Shown: piece after piece, positions 14,838-22,198 of the stretch | Numbering within the stretch: the stretch's first letter is position 1 | How the letters are laid out: every line of letters begins with the position of its first letter | Source of the DNA: Bacteroidales bacterium UBA2712 | Lineage (GTDB): Bacteria; Bacteroidota; Bacteroidia; Bacteroidales; Paludibacteraceae | Assembly: GCA_002354055.1 (NCBI GenBank) | Contig: DEKW01000012.1 | Location: forward strand, 248,654-295,080 | DNA: 46,427 bases | Reading direction: 5' to 3' | Position numbers and translations under genes: made by a program | Notes under the pieces: model-generated | What the model was told of the DNA's origin: nothing | What the model saw: only the letters and a program-made list of their open reading frames with translations | The model's database searches: none

Positions 14838-15775
14838 TTAAATTCTTTGGGGACGGGGCTCTCGAAACGCACCTTTTTCTCCGTCACGGGATGGATGAAC
14901 TCCAGCACTTTGGCATGCAGACAGAGGCGGTCAATAGGGCTGGATTCGTTGCCGTGACCGTACTTGCGGTCGCCCACCACCGGGCATCCTTTGGACGCCA
15001 GATGCACGCGGATCTGGTTTGTTCGGCCGGTCTCCAGATGCAATTCTACAAGGGAATAAGGTTGGTTTATTGCGGTTGCACCGCGTTTATTGGCTTCGCC
15101 GTTTAATGCGACTTCGTCGCGTTTAGAGGTTTTGAGTACTTTATAGTTCGTGATGGCGATATCGCCTCCGTCGTCCACGGGGGAGGAATAAACCACCGCA
15201 TTGCGTTTGTCTTCGGTCAGCCAGGTGGTTATTTTTCCTTCGCGTGGCTCGAGGATGCCTTCTGCGAGGGCGATATACGTCCTGTCGGTTACCAAATCCC
15301 GCCAGTACTCGCGCATATAATGCTGGAGTTCCTCCGAGCGGGCGAAAACGAGCAGACCGGAAGTCTCGCGGTCGAGGCGATGCACGACATATATGCCCGC
15401 GCGCGCGTTCTGTTTTTTTACGTACGCGCGTAAGATAGAGAACGCCGTCGTCTCGGAGCTGCCCGGCGTAGCGGCTACGGTCAAGAGTCCCGGTTGCTTG
15501 TTCACCACAATCAGGTCGTCGTCCTCGTAAACGATCCGCAGTTTGGGATGCGTCAATTGGCTGTTGCCGCGGCCGGAAGAGACGGTTACGACATCGCCCG
15601 GATTGAGCAGGAAGTCATGCCGCGTCTGTACGGCGTTGCCTACTTTGACACGCCGCTGGCCTAAGAGTTGTTTGACCGACGATTTCGCCATGCCTCCCAT
15701 CTTGGCAATCAGAAAGTCCATGAGCTGCGCAGGTTCCGCGACTTTTAATACGGTGTCTTGTTTTCGTTTTATCAT
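14822..15775 (-). CDS. RluA-family 23S rRNA/tRNA pseudouridine synthase
   Basis: 317 residues: an S4-like RNA-binding domain at residues about 12-70 (MDFLIAKMGGMAKSSVKQLL) and the catalytic domain with HRLDRETSGL, where D135 is the nucleophile, then GRTNQIRVHLASKGCPVVGD. The enzyme converts uridine to pseudouridine in RNA; RluC, RluD or a relative cannot be told apart here. Residues about 215-236 (KRDEVALNGEANKRGATAIN) are not usual in the family and are encoded by three short DNA hairpins with GTTTAWT linkers. The C-terminal codons and stop lie in the 8-bp CTAG array. Confidence 0.9.
   Translation of the reverse strand: MIKRKQDTVLKVAEPAQLMDFLIAKMGGMAKSSVKQLLGQRRVKVGNAVQTRHDFLLNPGDVVTVSSGRGNSQLTHPKLRIVYEDDDLIVVNKQPGLLTVAATPGSSETTAFSILRAYVKKQNARAGIYVVHRLDRETSGLLVFARSEELQHYMREYWRDLVTDRTYIALAEGILEPREGKITTWLTEDKRNAVVYSSPVDDGGDIAITNYKVLKTSKRDEVALNGEANKRGATAINQPYSLVELHLETGRTNQIRVHLASKGCPVVGDRKYGHGNESSPIDRLCLHAKVLEFIHPVTEKKVRFESPVPKEFNKLVS
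15065..15125. repeat. Array of three hairpins with GTTTAWT linkers, in frame in the RluA-family gene
   Basis: Stems GCGGT/ACCGC (15072-15084), GGC/GCC (15092-15100) and GCGAC/GTCGC (15108-15120), each with a 3-nt loop. They are separated by GTTTATT (15065), GTTTATT (15085), GTTTAAT (15101) and GTTTAGA (15121). Stems are unrelated; linkers are conserved. Confidence 0.85.
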
Positions 15776-15782
15776 ATTTTTC

Positions 15783-15818
15783 GGGATAACGGGATTACGT
15801 TATTACGGGATTACGGAT
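15783..15818. repeat. 8-bp tandem array (4 units) between pnuC and the RluA-family gene
   Basis: GGGATAAC, GGGATTAC, GTTATTAC, GGGATTAC at 15783, 15791, 15799 and 15807. On the minus strand each unit carries TAA or TTA; the TAA at 15811-15813 is the stop codon of the upstream gene. Confidence 0.88.
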
Positions 15819-16596
15819 TTTTCTTTAACCAGCCCATATTCTCCGGCTTGGTGGCTTTGAACCAAGCGATGCCTGCCATAGAGTTAATCACCAGGAAGAA
15901 GGTGAACAGCACGATGGAGAAAGCATTGCCGAGGAGGATGAACAGCCCGATGCCGGCGATACTGTAGATGAACCAGTAGATCCACGAGTCCGTCTTGCGG
16001 TAGATGAGCCAGTAGTTGGCAAGGAACGAAGAGGAGATGAGAAAACCGTTGAGCAGAAGGATGACAGCTTCTTTCCAGCCGTTCAAAGCGAGTGCGCCAT
16101 GAATGGCGTACAGATTGATAATAACATCTCCTGCAGTAATGAAGATCAGCAGCGCGACGGACAGGAAAAGCCGCGGGGTGTCAAGGAATTTCGGTTCGAA
16201 CGAGGCGCCTCCGTCGTCTTTGGAGCGGCTCCATTTATAGATGGACATGAGTTGGAACGGGATAAAGACGAAGAAGAAGAGAAACGCGCTGTCGTATTGA
16301 CTTTGCAGCAGAAACTGGATGCCTAAGAGGATCGACATGACGATGCCTGCAAAGAATCCGGTGTAGTTCTGCGGGTCACGGACAGTTAAGATATATGCAA
16401 CGCCGATGATAGAGGCAGGAATGCCGACTACCCAGGCGGGATCATGCCATTTGAGAAGTTGAAAGTTGAAAGTTGAAAGTTGAAAGGCGTTAACGCTCCA
16501 TTCGATGAGCCATAACAAACCTAACAGTGCTCCGAAAAGGAGGATGGAGATTATGAAATTGCGGCCTAAAGTGCGCCAGAGTTGTGTGTTATTCAT
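15811..16596 (-). CDS. pnuC: PnuC-family nicotinamide riboside/mononucleotide transporter
   Basis: 261 residues with about seven to eight hydrophobic spans and an N-terminal cytoplasmic tail. The segments GIPASIIGVAYILTVRDPQN, FIPFQLMSIYKWSRSK and NYWLIYRKTDSWIYWFIYSI follow the PnuC pattern (aromatic residues that line the vitamin site). PnuC imports nicotinamide riboside for NAD synthesis. Residues 37-47 (FQLSTFNFQLL) come from four 7-bp repeats and look like an insertion in the loop after the first span. The gene lies between the L31B gene and the pseudouridine synthase, separated from both by 8-bp arrays. Another small vitamin transporter is the alternative. Confidence 0.75.
   Translation of the reverse strand: MNNTQLWRTLGRNFIISILLFGALLGLLWLIEWSVNAFQLSTFNFQLLKWHDPAWVVGIPASIIGVAYILTVRDPQNYTGFFAGIVMSILLGIQFLLQSQYDSAFLFFFVFIPFQLMSIYKWSRSKDDGGASFEPKFLDTPRLFLSVALLIFITAGDVIINLYAIHGALALNGWKEAVILLLNGFLISSSFLANYWLIYRKTDSWIYWFIYSIAGIGLFILLGNAFSIVLFTFFLVINSMAGIAWFKATKPENMGWLKKNP
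16457..16484. repeat. 7-bp tandem repeat AGTTGAA (4 perfect units) inside pnuC
   Basis: Units start at 16457, 16464, 16471 and 16478. They are coding on the minus strand (about FQLSTFNFQL). Confidence 0.92.
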
Positions 16597-16610
16597 AGCG
16601 ATGAATATTT

Positions 16611-16646
16611 CTAGTTTACTAGTATACTAGTCGACTAGTGGACTAG
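16611..16646. repeat. 8-bp CTAG tandem array (5 units) upstream of pnuC
   Basis: CTAG at 16611, 16619, 16627, 16635 and 16643, each in an ACTAGT context after the first. The four bases between copies differ. It lies between the L31B terminator and the pnuC start. Confidence 0.93.
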
Positions 16647-16659
16647 TCGTTAAAAACAA

Positions 16660-16687
16660 CAAGGGGCAAGCATGTGCTCGCCCCTTG
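16660..16687 (-). terminator. Intrinsic terminator after the L31B gene
   Basis: CAAGGGGC (16660-16667) pairs with GCCCCTTG (16680-16687), with an inner AGCA/TGCT; on the minus strand it is followed by TTGTTGTTTTTAA. Confidence 0.85.
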
Positions 16688-16700
16688 AAAATCGCAAGGA

Positions 16701-16955
16701 TTACTTGCGGTTGCGATTGCCGTAGCGAGACATAAATTTGTCCACACGACCTGCGGTGTCCACGAGTTTGGACTTACCGGTGTAGAACGGGTGACTCGTG
16801 TTCGAGATCTCGAGCTTGATCAGCGGATACTGAACGCCGTCGATTTCGATCGTGTCCTTCGTAGCTGCAGTAGAGCGGCTGAAGAACTGAGTACCGTCAG
16901 ACATATCTTTGAAAACTACTACGCGGTAGTTATCAGGATGAATTCCAGCTTTCAT
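16701..16955 (-). CDS. rpmE2: 50S ribosomal protein L31, type B
   Basis: 84 residues, MKAGIHPDNYRVVVFKDMSD with the type-B features: no zinc-binding CxxC pair and a longer middle (SNTSHPFYTGKSKLVDTAGR). Zinc-free L31 forms are often used when zinc is low, although in Bacteroidota this form can be the only copy. It follows the rpsF-rpsR-rplI genes at 30 nt and is followed by its own terminator, so it probably ends that operon. Confidence 0.96.
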   Translation of the reverse strand: MKAGIHPDNYRVVVFKDMSDGTQFFSRSTAATKDTIEIDGVQYPLIKLEISNTSHPFYTGKSKLVDTAGRVDKFMSRYGNRNRK

Positions 16956-16985
16956 TGCTTTTTTCCTTTCTTTAAATGTTTAACA

Positions 16986-17429
16986 TTACTCAGCTACTAC
17001 GTTCAGCTTGATCTCTGCTTTTACCTCACGGTGGAGGCGAGCCTGTGCGGTGTACTCACCAAGTTCCTTGATCGGCTCAGCGATGGTGATCACTTTCTTG
17101 TCGATCAGGATCTCCTGTGCTTTGAGCGCGTCAGAGATGTTCTGGGTGGTAACGGTACCGAAGATCTTACCGTCCTCATTTGCTTTTACTTTAACCTCGA
17201 TTACGGTCTCAGCGAGTTTAGCCTCGAGAGCCTGAGCGTCAGCCAGGATTTTCGCAGCTTTGTGAGCCTGTTGTTTGAGGTTCTCTGCCAACTGTTTCTT
17301 GTTGCTCTCATTAGCGATGATAGCAATCTTCTGCGGCAGCAGGTAGTTACGTCCGTAGCCGTCACGTACTTTTACGATGTCGTTCTTGAAACCGAGGTTT
17401 GCAAGGTCTTGAATCAGAATTACTTCCAT
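16986..17429 (-). CDS. rplI: 50S ribosomal protein L9
   Basis: 147 residues from ATG 17429 (MEVILIQDLANLG). The N-terminal RNA-binding domain with GYGRNYLLP is followed by a long connecting helix rich in Lys/Ala (EAKLAETVIE region) and the C-terminal domain. The frame is open 5 codons further upstream (17444), but the family start is MEVILIQD. It follows rpsR at 32 nt in the usual S6-S18-L9 order. Confidence 0.97.
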   Translation of the reverse strand: MEVILIQDLANLGFKNDIVKVRDGYGRNYLLPQKIAIIANESNKKQLAENLKQQAHKAAKILADAQALEAKLAETVIEVKVKANEDGKIFGTVTTQNISDALKAQEILIDKKVITIAEPIKELGEYTAQARLHREVKAEIKLNVVAE

Positions 17430-17461
17430 AATTTTTCCTTTCAATTAAGTCGGTTAAACAA

Positions 17462-17728
17462 TTATTTCATCATGTCGGTTACGTAAGGCAGCAGAGCCAA
17501 GTGGCGTGCTTTCTTAACGGCCTGGGCAACTTTACGCTGATACTTGAGCGAAGTACCGGTGATACGGCGAGGAAGAATCTTACCTTGCTCGTTGAGGAAC
17601 TTCTTGAGGAACTCAGGATCTTTGTAATCGATGTACTTGATGCCGGATTTCTTGAAGCGGCAGTACTTTTTCTTCTTCTGATCCGTGCCTTGCGGGGTCA
17701 GATAGCGGATTTCGTCATTCTGTGCCAT
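17462..17728 (-). CDS. rpsR: 30S ribosomal protein S18
   Basis: 88 residues, with the conserved YIDYKDPEFLKKFLNEQGKI and ITGTSLKYQRKVAQAVKKAR. S18 binds S6 in the platform of the small subunit. Only 2 nt separate it from rpsF. Confidence 0.97.
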   Translation of the reverse strand: MAQNDEIRYLTPQGTDQKKKKYCRFKKSGIKYIDYKDPEFLKKFLNEQGKILPRRITGTSLKYQRKVAQAVKKARHLALLPYVTDMMK

Positions 17729-17730
17729 GA

Positions 17731-18072
17731 TTAAGCCTCCTTTTTAAAGTTGTTACGACGCTTCTCAGCGTACTCAAATGCGTACTTGTCAAGACGCGTT
17801 GTCAGGAAGCGGATTACACGCTCGTCACGACGGAACTCGGTCTCGAGGGTAGCGATTACAGCGGGCTCAGCATCAAACTGAAGGATGAAATAGAAGCCCG
17901 AATTTTTACCTTGGATAGGGTAAGCGAGTTGGCGCAAGCCCCACTCCTCACGGTTCAGGATGGTACCGCCATTCTGCGTGAGAAGATTCTCGAATTTTTC
18001 TACTGCCTCCTTTGTCTGCGGCTCAGACAAAACGGGTGTCAATACGAAGGCAGCTTCATAATGATTTACCAT
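17731..18072 (-). CDS. rpsF: 30S ribosomal protein S6
   Basis: 113 residues, MVNHYEAAFVLTPVLSEPQT and the conserved GLRQLAYPIQGKNSGFYFIL. First gene of the operon rpsF-rpsR-rplI-rpmE2. The leader is about 100 nt and contains an 8-bp CTAG array; in other bacteria an S6:S18-binding hairpin in this leader gives feedback control, but I could not identify such a structure with confidence here. Confidence 0.97.
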   Translation of the reverse strand: MVNHYEAAFVLTPVLSEPQTKEAVEKFENLLTQNGGTILNREEWGLRQLAYPIQGKNSGFYFILQFDAEPAVIATLETEFRRDERVIRFLTTRLDKYAFEYAEKRRNNFKKEA

Positions 18073-18114
18073 TGTAGTAAATTGTTAATTTTAATTAGTT
18101 AATAATAATTATTG

Positions 18115-18142
18115 CTAGATTTCTAGAGTTCTAGATTTCTAG
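18115..18142. repeat. 8-bp CTAG tandem array (4 units) in the rpsF leader
   Basis: CTAG at 18115, 18123, 18131 and 18139: units CTAGATTT, CTAGAGTT, CTAGATTT, CTAGTCTT. It lies between the promoter and the start codon, so it is transcribed as part of the leader. Confidence 0.93.
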
Positions 18143-18172
18143 TCTTTTACGCGCATGACGCGAAAAAGCGTG

Positions 18173-18203
18173 CAAAGGTACGACTTTTTTTTGAATTGAC
18201 CAA
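18173..18203 (-). promoter_or_regulatory. rpsF operon promoter
   Basis: TTG (18201-18203), 20 nt, TACCTTTG (18173-18180) on the minus strand. Confidence 0.8.
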
Positions 18204-18265
18204 ATTTTTTAATGCTTTTTTTATAAAAAAAGTGTTTTTGCTATCTCTAACCTACAAAAGAAAGA

Positions 18266-18283
18266 CTCCGCATTGCTGCGGAG
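18266..18283 (-). terminator. Intrinsic terminator downstream of the InlB-repeat protein gene
   Basis: CTCCGCA (18266-18272) pairs with TGCGGAG (18277-18283) around TTGC; on the minus strand TCTTTCTTTTG follows. It lies 115 nt after the stop codon. The stretch between contains several further short inverted repeats (for example CCAAG/TTGG and GGG/CCC). Confidence 0.75.
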
Positions 18284-18398
18284 CCTTTGCTTATCGGGGT
18301 CCCCAGAGTAAACCAAGCCTTGGCTGTTTGCTATGGGGAAAGCGTAGTATAATACGTAGCACTTTACAAGGGCTATGCCCGCAGTCGTGCAAGTATTA

Positions 18399-20150
18399 TT
18401 ACAAGCGTGCGCCCTGTGCGTTGAAGAGCACGCCGTTCTTCTCGATGAAGAGCTGGCCGTTGCGAAGAACCTTAACGGTCTTTACAGCCTCCTCAGCGTT
18501 GTTGATGCCGGTAGCAATACCGAACTCAGCAGCCACGGTAACAGGCTCTGCAGGCATCGTGAAGAAGATCGGAGCACCCGGAGCGGTTTGTACCATCGGG
18601 ATCTCGTTATAGGTAAGGCTATACAATGCATTGCCCTCGTCAGAGGTGATGTTCATTACTACCTCCTCGCCTGGGAAAGCAATAGTCCAACCGGTAACGG
18701 TACCGCCTTCGCCGATGTTATAAGCGATCGGGTACATTACGTTTGCAACCGGCTCGTCAAGCATGATCTGCTTGATAACAACGGTCTTGTCGCTGGTAGT
18801 TTGAATCTTAACATATGTCTCTTCCGCTGCGGTAAACTCCAATTCATTCAGTGCATTTTCAGTCGGGGCCAGCGTCATTTCCTGGTCATTAGCATAAGCC
18901 TTAACGTCAGCTGCTACATAACCGAATTTAATGCGGATGGTTTGACCTGCTTGGATGTTGCATGCCATGTAAGCGCCTTGAGTCTTGAGTTTGAGACCCA
19001 GATAAGCCTCATTACGAGCAGCGCCTTTGCTGTTGTTGAGCGAATCCAGAGCGTCAATCTTATCATATTCAATGTTAGCTGCATCCAGAACGGCTTTGAA
19101 ATCATTCGTGTTTTTACCGTTAGCTACAATCCAGCCTTCGATATTAACGGAGTTAGCCAGATAAGCCTTTGTGAACTTCGCATAAACGGTTTCGTCTGCG
19201 AAGAACATATATTCTGCCAAGTTAATAGGCTGAGTGAGTGCAGCATCGCTGTACCAACCTTCGAAGGTAGCGAGCGGTTTGGTCTCGTATTGTGCGTATT
19301 CAGCAGCTTTGCCGGCCTCCGCAACGATCTCGGTGCCTAAAACGGTCTCGCCGTCCTTATATGTCACAGTAACGGACTCCAATTTGACTGCATAAACATG
19401 ATACTCGATAGAGTTGATCGTAAGGGAAGCGACCCACTCGTCCGCGTCAGCTACACCTTCTACCTCAACTTCTACATCGGACTCTTTAGTCGTAGGGTCG
19501 TCATATGTGATAACAATGTGCTTGGTGAAAACAAAGGTCGGAGCAGCAGCGAACTCTTCGTCCGGGAAACCACCTTTGTAATACGGAGCCGATGTCAGGT
19601 TGGAGAACTGCTCAGCGCTCATTGCTGTACCGTTAACGGTAACGCCGGTCAGGGTCTCAACCGTCGAAACGATGGTCTTGTTAACGCACTCTTCAGCGAG
19701 TACGTAAGAGAAACCGCTGATTTTGTAGTCGAAATAACTGCCGTTGTTGTCAGCAGAAGAGAAACGAATGTAGTATTTGCCTCCATCCTCAAGAATATCT
19801 GCCTCTGTGAAAGCGATAGCATCGCTGTTGCCGTTCTTCATGGCTACTTTGCGAGCCTCGTCGCGCTCTGTACCGTTGCTGCCCCAGATGGTAGCGAAAC
19901 GTCCGGTGTTGGAACCTGTGCCGCGGAGATACAGATTACCGTTTGCCGATGCGCAAGGTACCTCTACGTCGATGTACAATACTTTGTTTAGTTTTTGAGC
20001 ATCACCGGAGAGACCCGTTTTCTCATAAGTGAGAGTCGCCTCGGTAAATGTCAAATCCTCCAATGCATACGTGGTCGTAGCAGTCGGATACGCAGCCCAC
20101 ATTGCAACGCTCAGCAGAGCGGCTGCAGCTAATGTGAAAATTTTTTTCAT
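18399..20150 (-). CDS. Secreted protein with InlB-type repeat and Por/T9SS-like tail
   Basis: 583 residues with a signal peptide (MKKIFTLAAAALLSVAMWAA). The N-terminal half is beta-rich without a family I can name. Residues about 280-335 form an InlB B-repeat / Listeria-Bacteroides repeat (ATFEGWYSDAALTQPINLAE, ending TVYAKFTK). A second beta domain ends MPAEPVTVAAEF. The last 38 residues (from ATGINNAEE to GVLFNAQGARL) match the end of the 1674-aa protein at 22199-27223 in layout: TG-[IV]-x-N, Lys-rich linker, NxQLxI, aromatic, G-x-[RK]. I infer a sorting tail related to the type 9 secretion system. Own promoter at 20236-20266; probably surface or extracellular. Confidence 0.75.
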   Translation of the reverse strand: MKKIFTLAAAALLSVAMWAAYPTATTTYALEDLTFTEATLTYEKTGLSGDAQKLNKVLYIDVEVPCASANGNLYLRGTGSNTGRFATIWGSNGTERDEARKVAMKNGNSDAIAFTEADILEDGGKYYIRFSSADNNGSYFDYKISGFSYVLAEECVNKTIVSTVETLTGVTVNGTAMSAEQFSNLTSAPYYKGGFPDEEFAAAPTFVFTKHIVITYDDPTTKESDVEVEVEGVADADEWVASLTINSIEYHVYAVKLESVTVTYKDGETVLGTEIVAEAGKAAEYAQYETKPLATFEGWYSDAALTQPINLAEYMFFADETVYAKFTKAYLANSVNIEGWIVANGKNTNDFKAVLDAANIEYDKIDALDSLNNSKGAARNEAYLGLKLKTQGAYMACNIQAGQTIRIKFGYVAADVKAYANDQEMTLAPTENALNELEFTAAEETYVKIQTTSDKTVVIKQIMLDEPVANVMYPIAYNIGEGGTVTGWTIAFPGEEVVMNITSDEGNALYSLTYNEIPMVQTAPGAPIFFTMPAEPVTVAAEFGIATGINNAEEAVKTVKVLRNGQLFIEKNGVLFNAQGARL

Positions 20151-20235
20151 TTGTGTTTTGTGTTTTGTTGTTAGTTAAACGAAAATTTTGGGTTTTATAA
20201 TAGCGTTTGCTATGTTTACTTTGCAAAATCGAGTA

Positions 20236-20266
20236 CAAAAGTACTACATTTTACGCACATACGCAA
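20236..20266 (-). promoter_or_regulatory. Promoter of the InlB-repeat protein gene
   Basis: TTG (20264-20266), 20 nt, TACTTTTG (20236-20243) on the minus strand. Leader of about 80 nt with short TGTGTTT repeats (20151-20170). Confidence 0.78.
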
Positions 20267-20336
20267 ATATATTTGATGTTTTTTGTCATTTTTTACAAAT
20301 TCCGTCAATTTTTACACATTAGAAGGGCGTTAAGTT

Positions 20337-20391
20337 GTAGGACTCAAGTAGGGCCCATGTAGGACTTAAATAGGACTCAAGTGCTGTTCTC
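20337..20391. repeat. 11-bp tandem array (5 units) between divergent genes
   Basis: Units begin at 20337, 20348, 20359, 20370 and 20381: GTAGGACTCAA, GTAGGGCCCAT, GTAGGACTTAA, ATAGGACTCAA, GTGCTGTTCTC. It lies between two divergent promoters, so it is not a gene-end array. Confidence 0.85.
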
Positions 20392-20413
20392 AATAAAAAA
20401 ATACCCCAAAAAC

Positions 20414-20444
20414 TTGTGTATGTCAATTTTTTGTAGTACCTTTG
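20414..20444 (+). promoter_or_regulatory. Promoter of the peptidase/PqqD operon
   Basis: TTG (20414-20416), 20 nt, TACCTTTG (20437-20444). The leader to ATG 20470 is about 18 nt. Confidence 0.82.
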
Positions 20445-20469
20445 CGCGGAATTTTGAAAAAAAACTACA

Positions 20470-21018
20470 ATGAAGCGCATTTTTAGGTATCTCGGTGCTA
20501 CACTACTGTTAACAATCCTCCCTTTCTCGGTTATGCGTGGTGAGAACATTACGCATAATTTCCAAGAGATGATACCTTTAGGCACCCTTATTTTTGGTCC
20601 GGAAAATACTTCCGCTAATGCTACCACGGATGATGTAACCTATACATATACTTGTGGTGGGAATGCAACGTTTGGTGTGGAAAACTATCAGGCCGGCATC
20701 AAATTGTATTATTATAGGGATAGTGTTATCGTTGCTCCGGCTATAGCGGGGTTAAATAGGTTGCAAATAGGCTATATTATAGTCCCCACTACTGTTAAAA
20801 CGCAAGACATAGAAGTCTATATTTCATCAGATGGTGCGGATTGGGGAAGTCCTTTGACAGAAGGCGTGACGTATGGCTCAGGAATGGTGGATGCTACAAT
20901 ACCCCAAGGAGATTACCAAGTGATGATCCGTAATAAAGGAAGTAACGATATTTTTGTTACCAGCATGAAGTATTATTACGAGGTTGAGGAGTGTAACTGT
21001 TTTCGGTACGTGCCGTAA
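20470..21018 (+). CDS. Secreted protein of unknown function
   Basis: 182 residues with a signal peptide (MKRIFRYLGATLLLTILPFS). The mature part is beta-rich (GNATFGVENYQAGIKLYYY, then QDIEVYISSDGADWGSPLTE), shaped like a small beta-sandwich of the kind found in surface proteins, with CNC near the end that could form a disulfide or bind a group. It has no C-terminal sorting tail. Its TAA overlaps the ATG of the peptidase gene (TAATG), so the two are translated together. A link to the peptidase as substrate or partner is possible but not shown by sequence. Confidence 0.7.
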   Translation: MKRIFRYLGATLLLTILPFSVMRGENITHNFQEMIPLGTLIFGPENTSANATTDDVTYTYTCGGNATFGVENYQAGIKLYYYRDSVIVAPAIAGLNRLQIGYIIVPTTVKTQDIEVYISSDGADWGSPLTEGVTYGSGMVDATIPQGDYQVMIRNKGSNDIFVTSMKYYYEVEECNCFRYVP

Positions 21019-21479
21019 TGAGGATAGCCAATGACATATTGATTCCGGAGTTAGCGCGGTTGCTGAAGGAGGGGAAGGAAGTGCGGTTTACGCCATCCGG
21101 CGTGAGTATGCGGCCGTTCATTGAGGGAGATCGGGATAGTGTGATTTTGGCGGCGGTGACTGCTTCGCCGAGAAAAGGAGATATTCTTCTGGCAAGCGTC
21201 CAAACACAGGTCGGAGCACAGACGTATGTCCTTCATCGGCTTGTGCGGATAGAGAAGGGGACGCAAGGTGAAGCGGTTTATGTGCTGCAGGGCGACGGAA
21301 ATATTGAGGGCGAAGAGCGATGCGGCTATGCGGATATTATCGGGCGAGTGATCCGTATAGAAGGGCCTTCCGGCCGTCGCAAACCGCTGGTGAGAGGGCG
21401 ATTTTGGTACACTATGCGGAGATGGAGACCGTTCTTGCTAAAGGTCTATCGGCATACAGTGCTAAAAATGTATAAATGA
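21018..21479 (+). CDS. S24/S26-type signal-peptidase-like protein (Ser-His)
   Basis: 153 residues. SGVSMRPFIEGDRD carries the nucleophile serine motif, KGDILLA follows, and YVLHRLVRI provides the histidine typical of the Ser-His (SipW/ER-type) branch rather than the Ser-Lys dyad of LepB. QGDGN and CGYADIIGRVIRI complete the fold. There is no N-terminal membrane span; a basic C-terminal region (RRWRPFLLKVYRH) may associate with the membrane. A true LepB is encoded separately at 40779-42140, so this one is likely specialised. Next to a PqqD-like gene it could process a modified peptide; this is inference from neighbourhood. Confidence 0.8.
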   Translation: MRIANDILIPELARLLKEGKEVRFTPSGVSMRPFIEGDRDSVILAAVTASPRKGDILLASVQTQVGAQTYVLHRLVRIEKGTQGEAVYVLQGDGNIEGEERCGYADIIGRVIRIEGPSGRRKPLVRGRFWYTMRRWRPFLLKVYRHTVLKMYK

Positions 21480-21484
21480 CCCAA

Positions 21485-21520
21485 TAAATGGTACATCGTA
21501 AATAATTAAATGGTAAATAG
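21485..21520. repeat. 7/8-bp array with TAA in most units, before the PqqD-like gene
   Basis: TAAATGG, TACATCG, TAAATAAT, TAAATGG, TAAATAG start at 21485, 21492, 21499, 21507 and 21514. It begins 5 nt after the stop codon of the peptidase gene and ends just before ATG 21525. Confidence 0.75.
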
Positions 21521-21524
21521 TTTT

Positions 21525-21809
21525 ATGAAGACGATTGAAGGATTCAAGTTGCGCAAATTAGGTAACGAGTATATCTTGGTGGGTGAGTCGATGGCGCTCA
21601 TCAATTTCAATAAGATGATCACGCTGAATGAGACGGCGGGATTTCTCTGGGAGAAGGCGGAAGAGTTGACTCATTCGCATGGGGCTTTTGATACTTCTGG
21701 CCTTTGCAAGGCGCTCTGCGCGGAGTATGAAGTGTCTCCGGTTCAAGCAATGACGGATGTAGAGGCGACTATTGCTTCCTGGAAAGAAGCAGGAGTGATA
21801 GAAAACTAA
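21525..21809 (+). CDS. PqqD-family peptide-binding protein
   Basis: 94 residues from ATG 21525 (MKTIEGFKLRKLGNEYILVG); an in-frame ATG 5 codons upstream lies in the 7-bp array. The winged-helix-like PqqD layout is clear: short beta-strands, then INFNKMITLNETAGFLWEKA and a helical end. PqqD-type domains (RRE) bind leader peptides and hand them to modifying enzymes in RiPP pathways. No modifying radical-SAM or similar enzyme is in the window. The operon is closed by a strong terminator at 21878-21907. Confidence 0.85.
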   Translation: MKTIEGFKLRKLGNEYILVGESMALINFNKMITLNETAGFLWEKAEELTHSHGAFDTSGLCKALCAEYEVSPVQAMTDVEATIASWKEAGVIEN

Positions 21810-21877
21810 GAAATGTTCTATTTGTAACGGGATAATCACGGGACCATCTCCCGAAAAACTCCCATTTGCAACATTTT

Positions 21878-21907
21878 GAGAAGGTCAATTGGCCTTCTCT
21901 TTTTTTA
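21878..21907 (+). terminator. Intrinsic terminator after the PqqD-like gene
   Basis: GAGAAGG (21878-21884) pairs with CCTTCTC (21893-21899), followed by a run of T to 21907. Confidence 0.9.
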
Positions 21908-21989
21908 TGTTTTATAACATTAAAAGTTGCATTTCTTTAAGAAACGGCTACACCTTATTATTATTCGCGCGCGAAAAAGGGGTTAAAAT

Positions 21990-22020
21990 TTGCGTATTCG
22001 AAAACAAAATATTAATTTTG
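21990..22020 (+). promoter_or_regulatory. Promoter of the 1674-aa surface protein
   Basis: TTG (21990-21992), 20 nt, TAATTTTG (22013-22020). A second TAAATTTG at 22075-22082 has no TTG at the right distance. The leader is about 170 nt and contains two 8-bp arrays. Confidence 0.7.
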
Positions 22021-22098
22021 CACTCGATTTTCGCGTTGTTTGTTTTGAAACGGCGCATAAAAACTTAAAAATAGTAAATTTGCAAAATTGAGTTAGCA

Positions 22099-22164
22099 AA
22101 AGTGTCAAAGTGTCAAAGTGTCACGACAATTTTTAATAGCAAAGCGACAAAGCGACAAAGCGAC
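22099..22164 (+). repeat. Two 8-bp arrays (3 perfect units each) in the leader of the surface-protein gene
   Basis: AAAGTGTC at 22099, 22107 and 22115, each array followed by a partial unit; AAAGCGAC at 22141, 22149 and 22157. The two units differ by two bases but the arrays are internally perfect. Confidence 0.93.
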
Positions 22165-22198
22165 ACGCAAAAATAACAAACAGAAAGGTATTTAAGGT

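Noticed and set aside
16597..16660. Riboswitch upstream of pnuC
   Set aside because: The gap is filled by the CTAG array and a terminator; no conserved aptamer-like structure was recognised.
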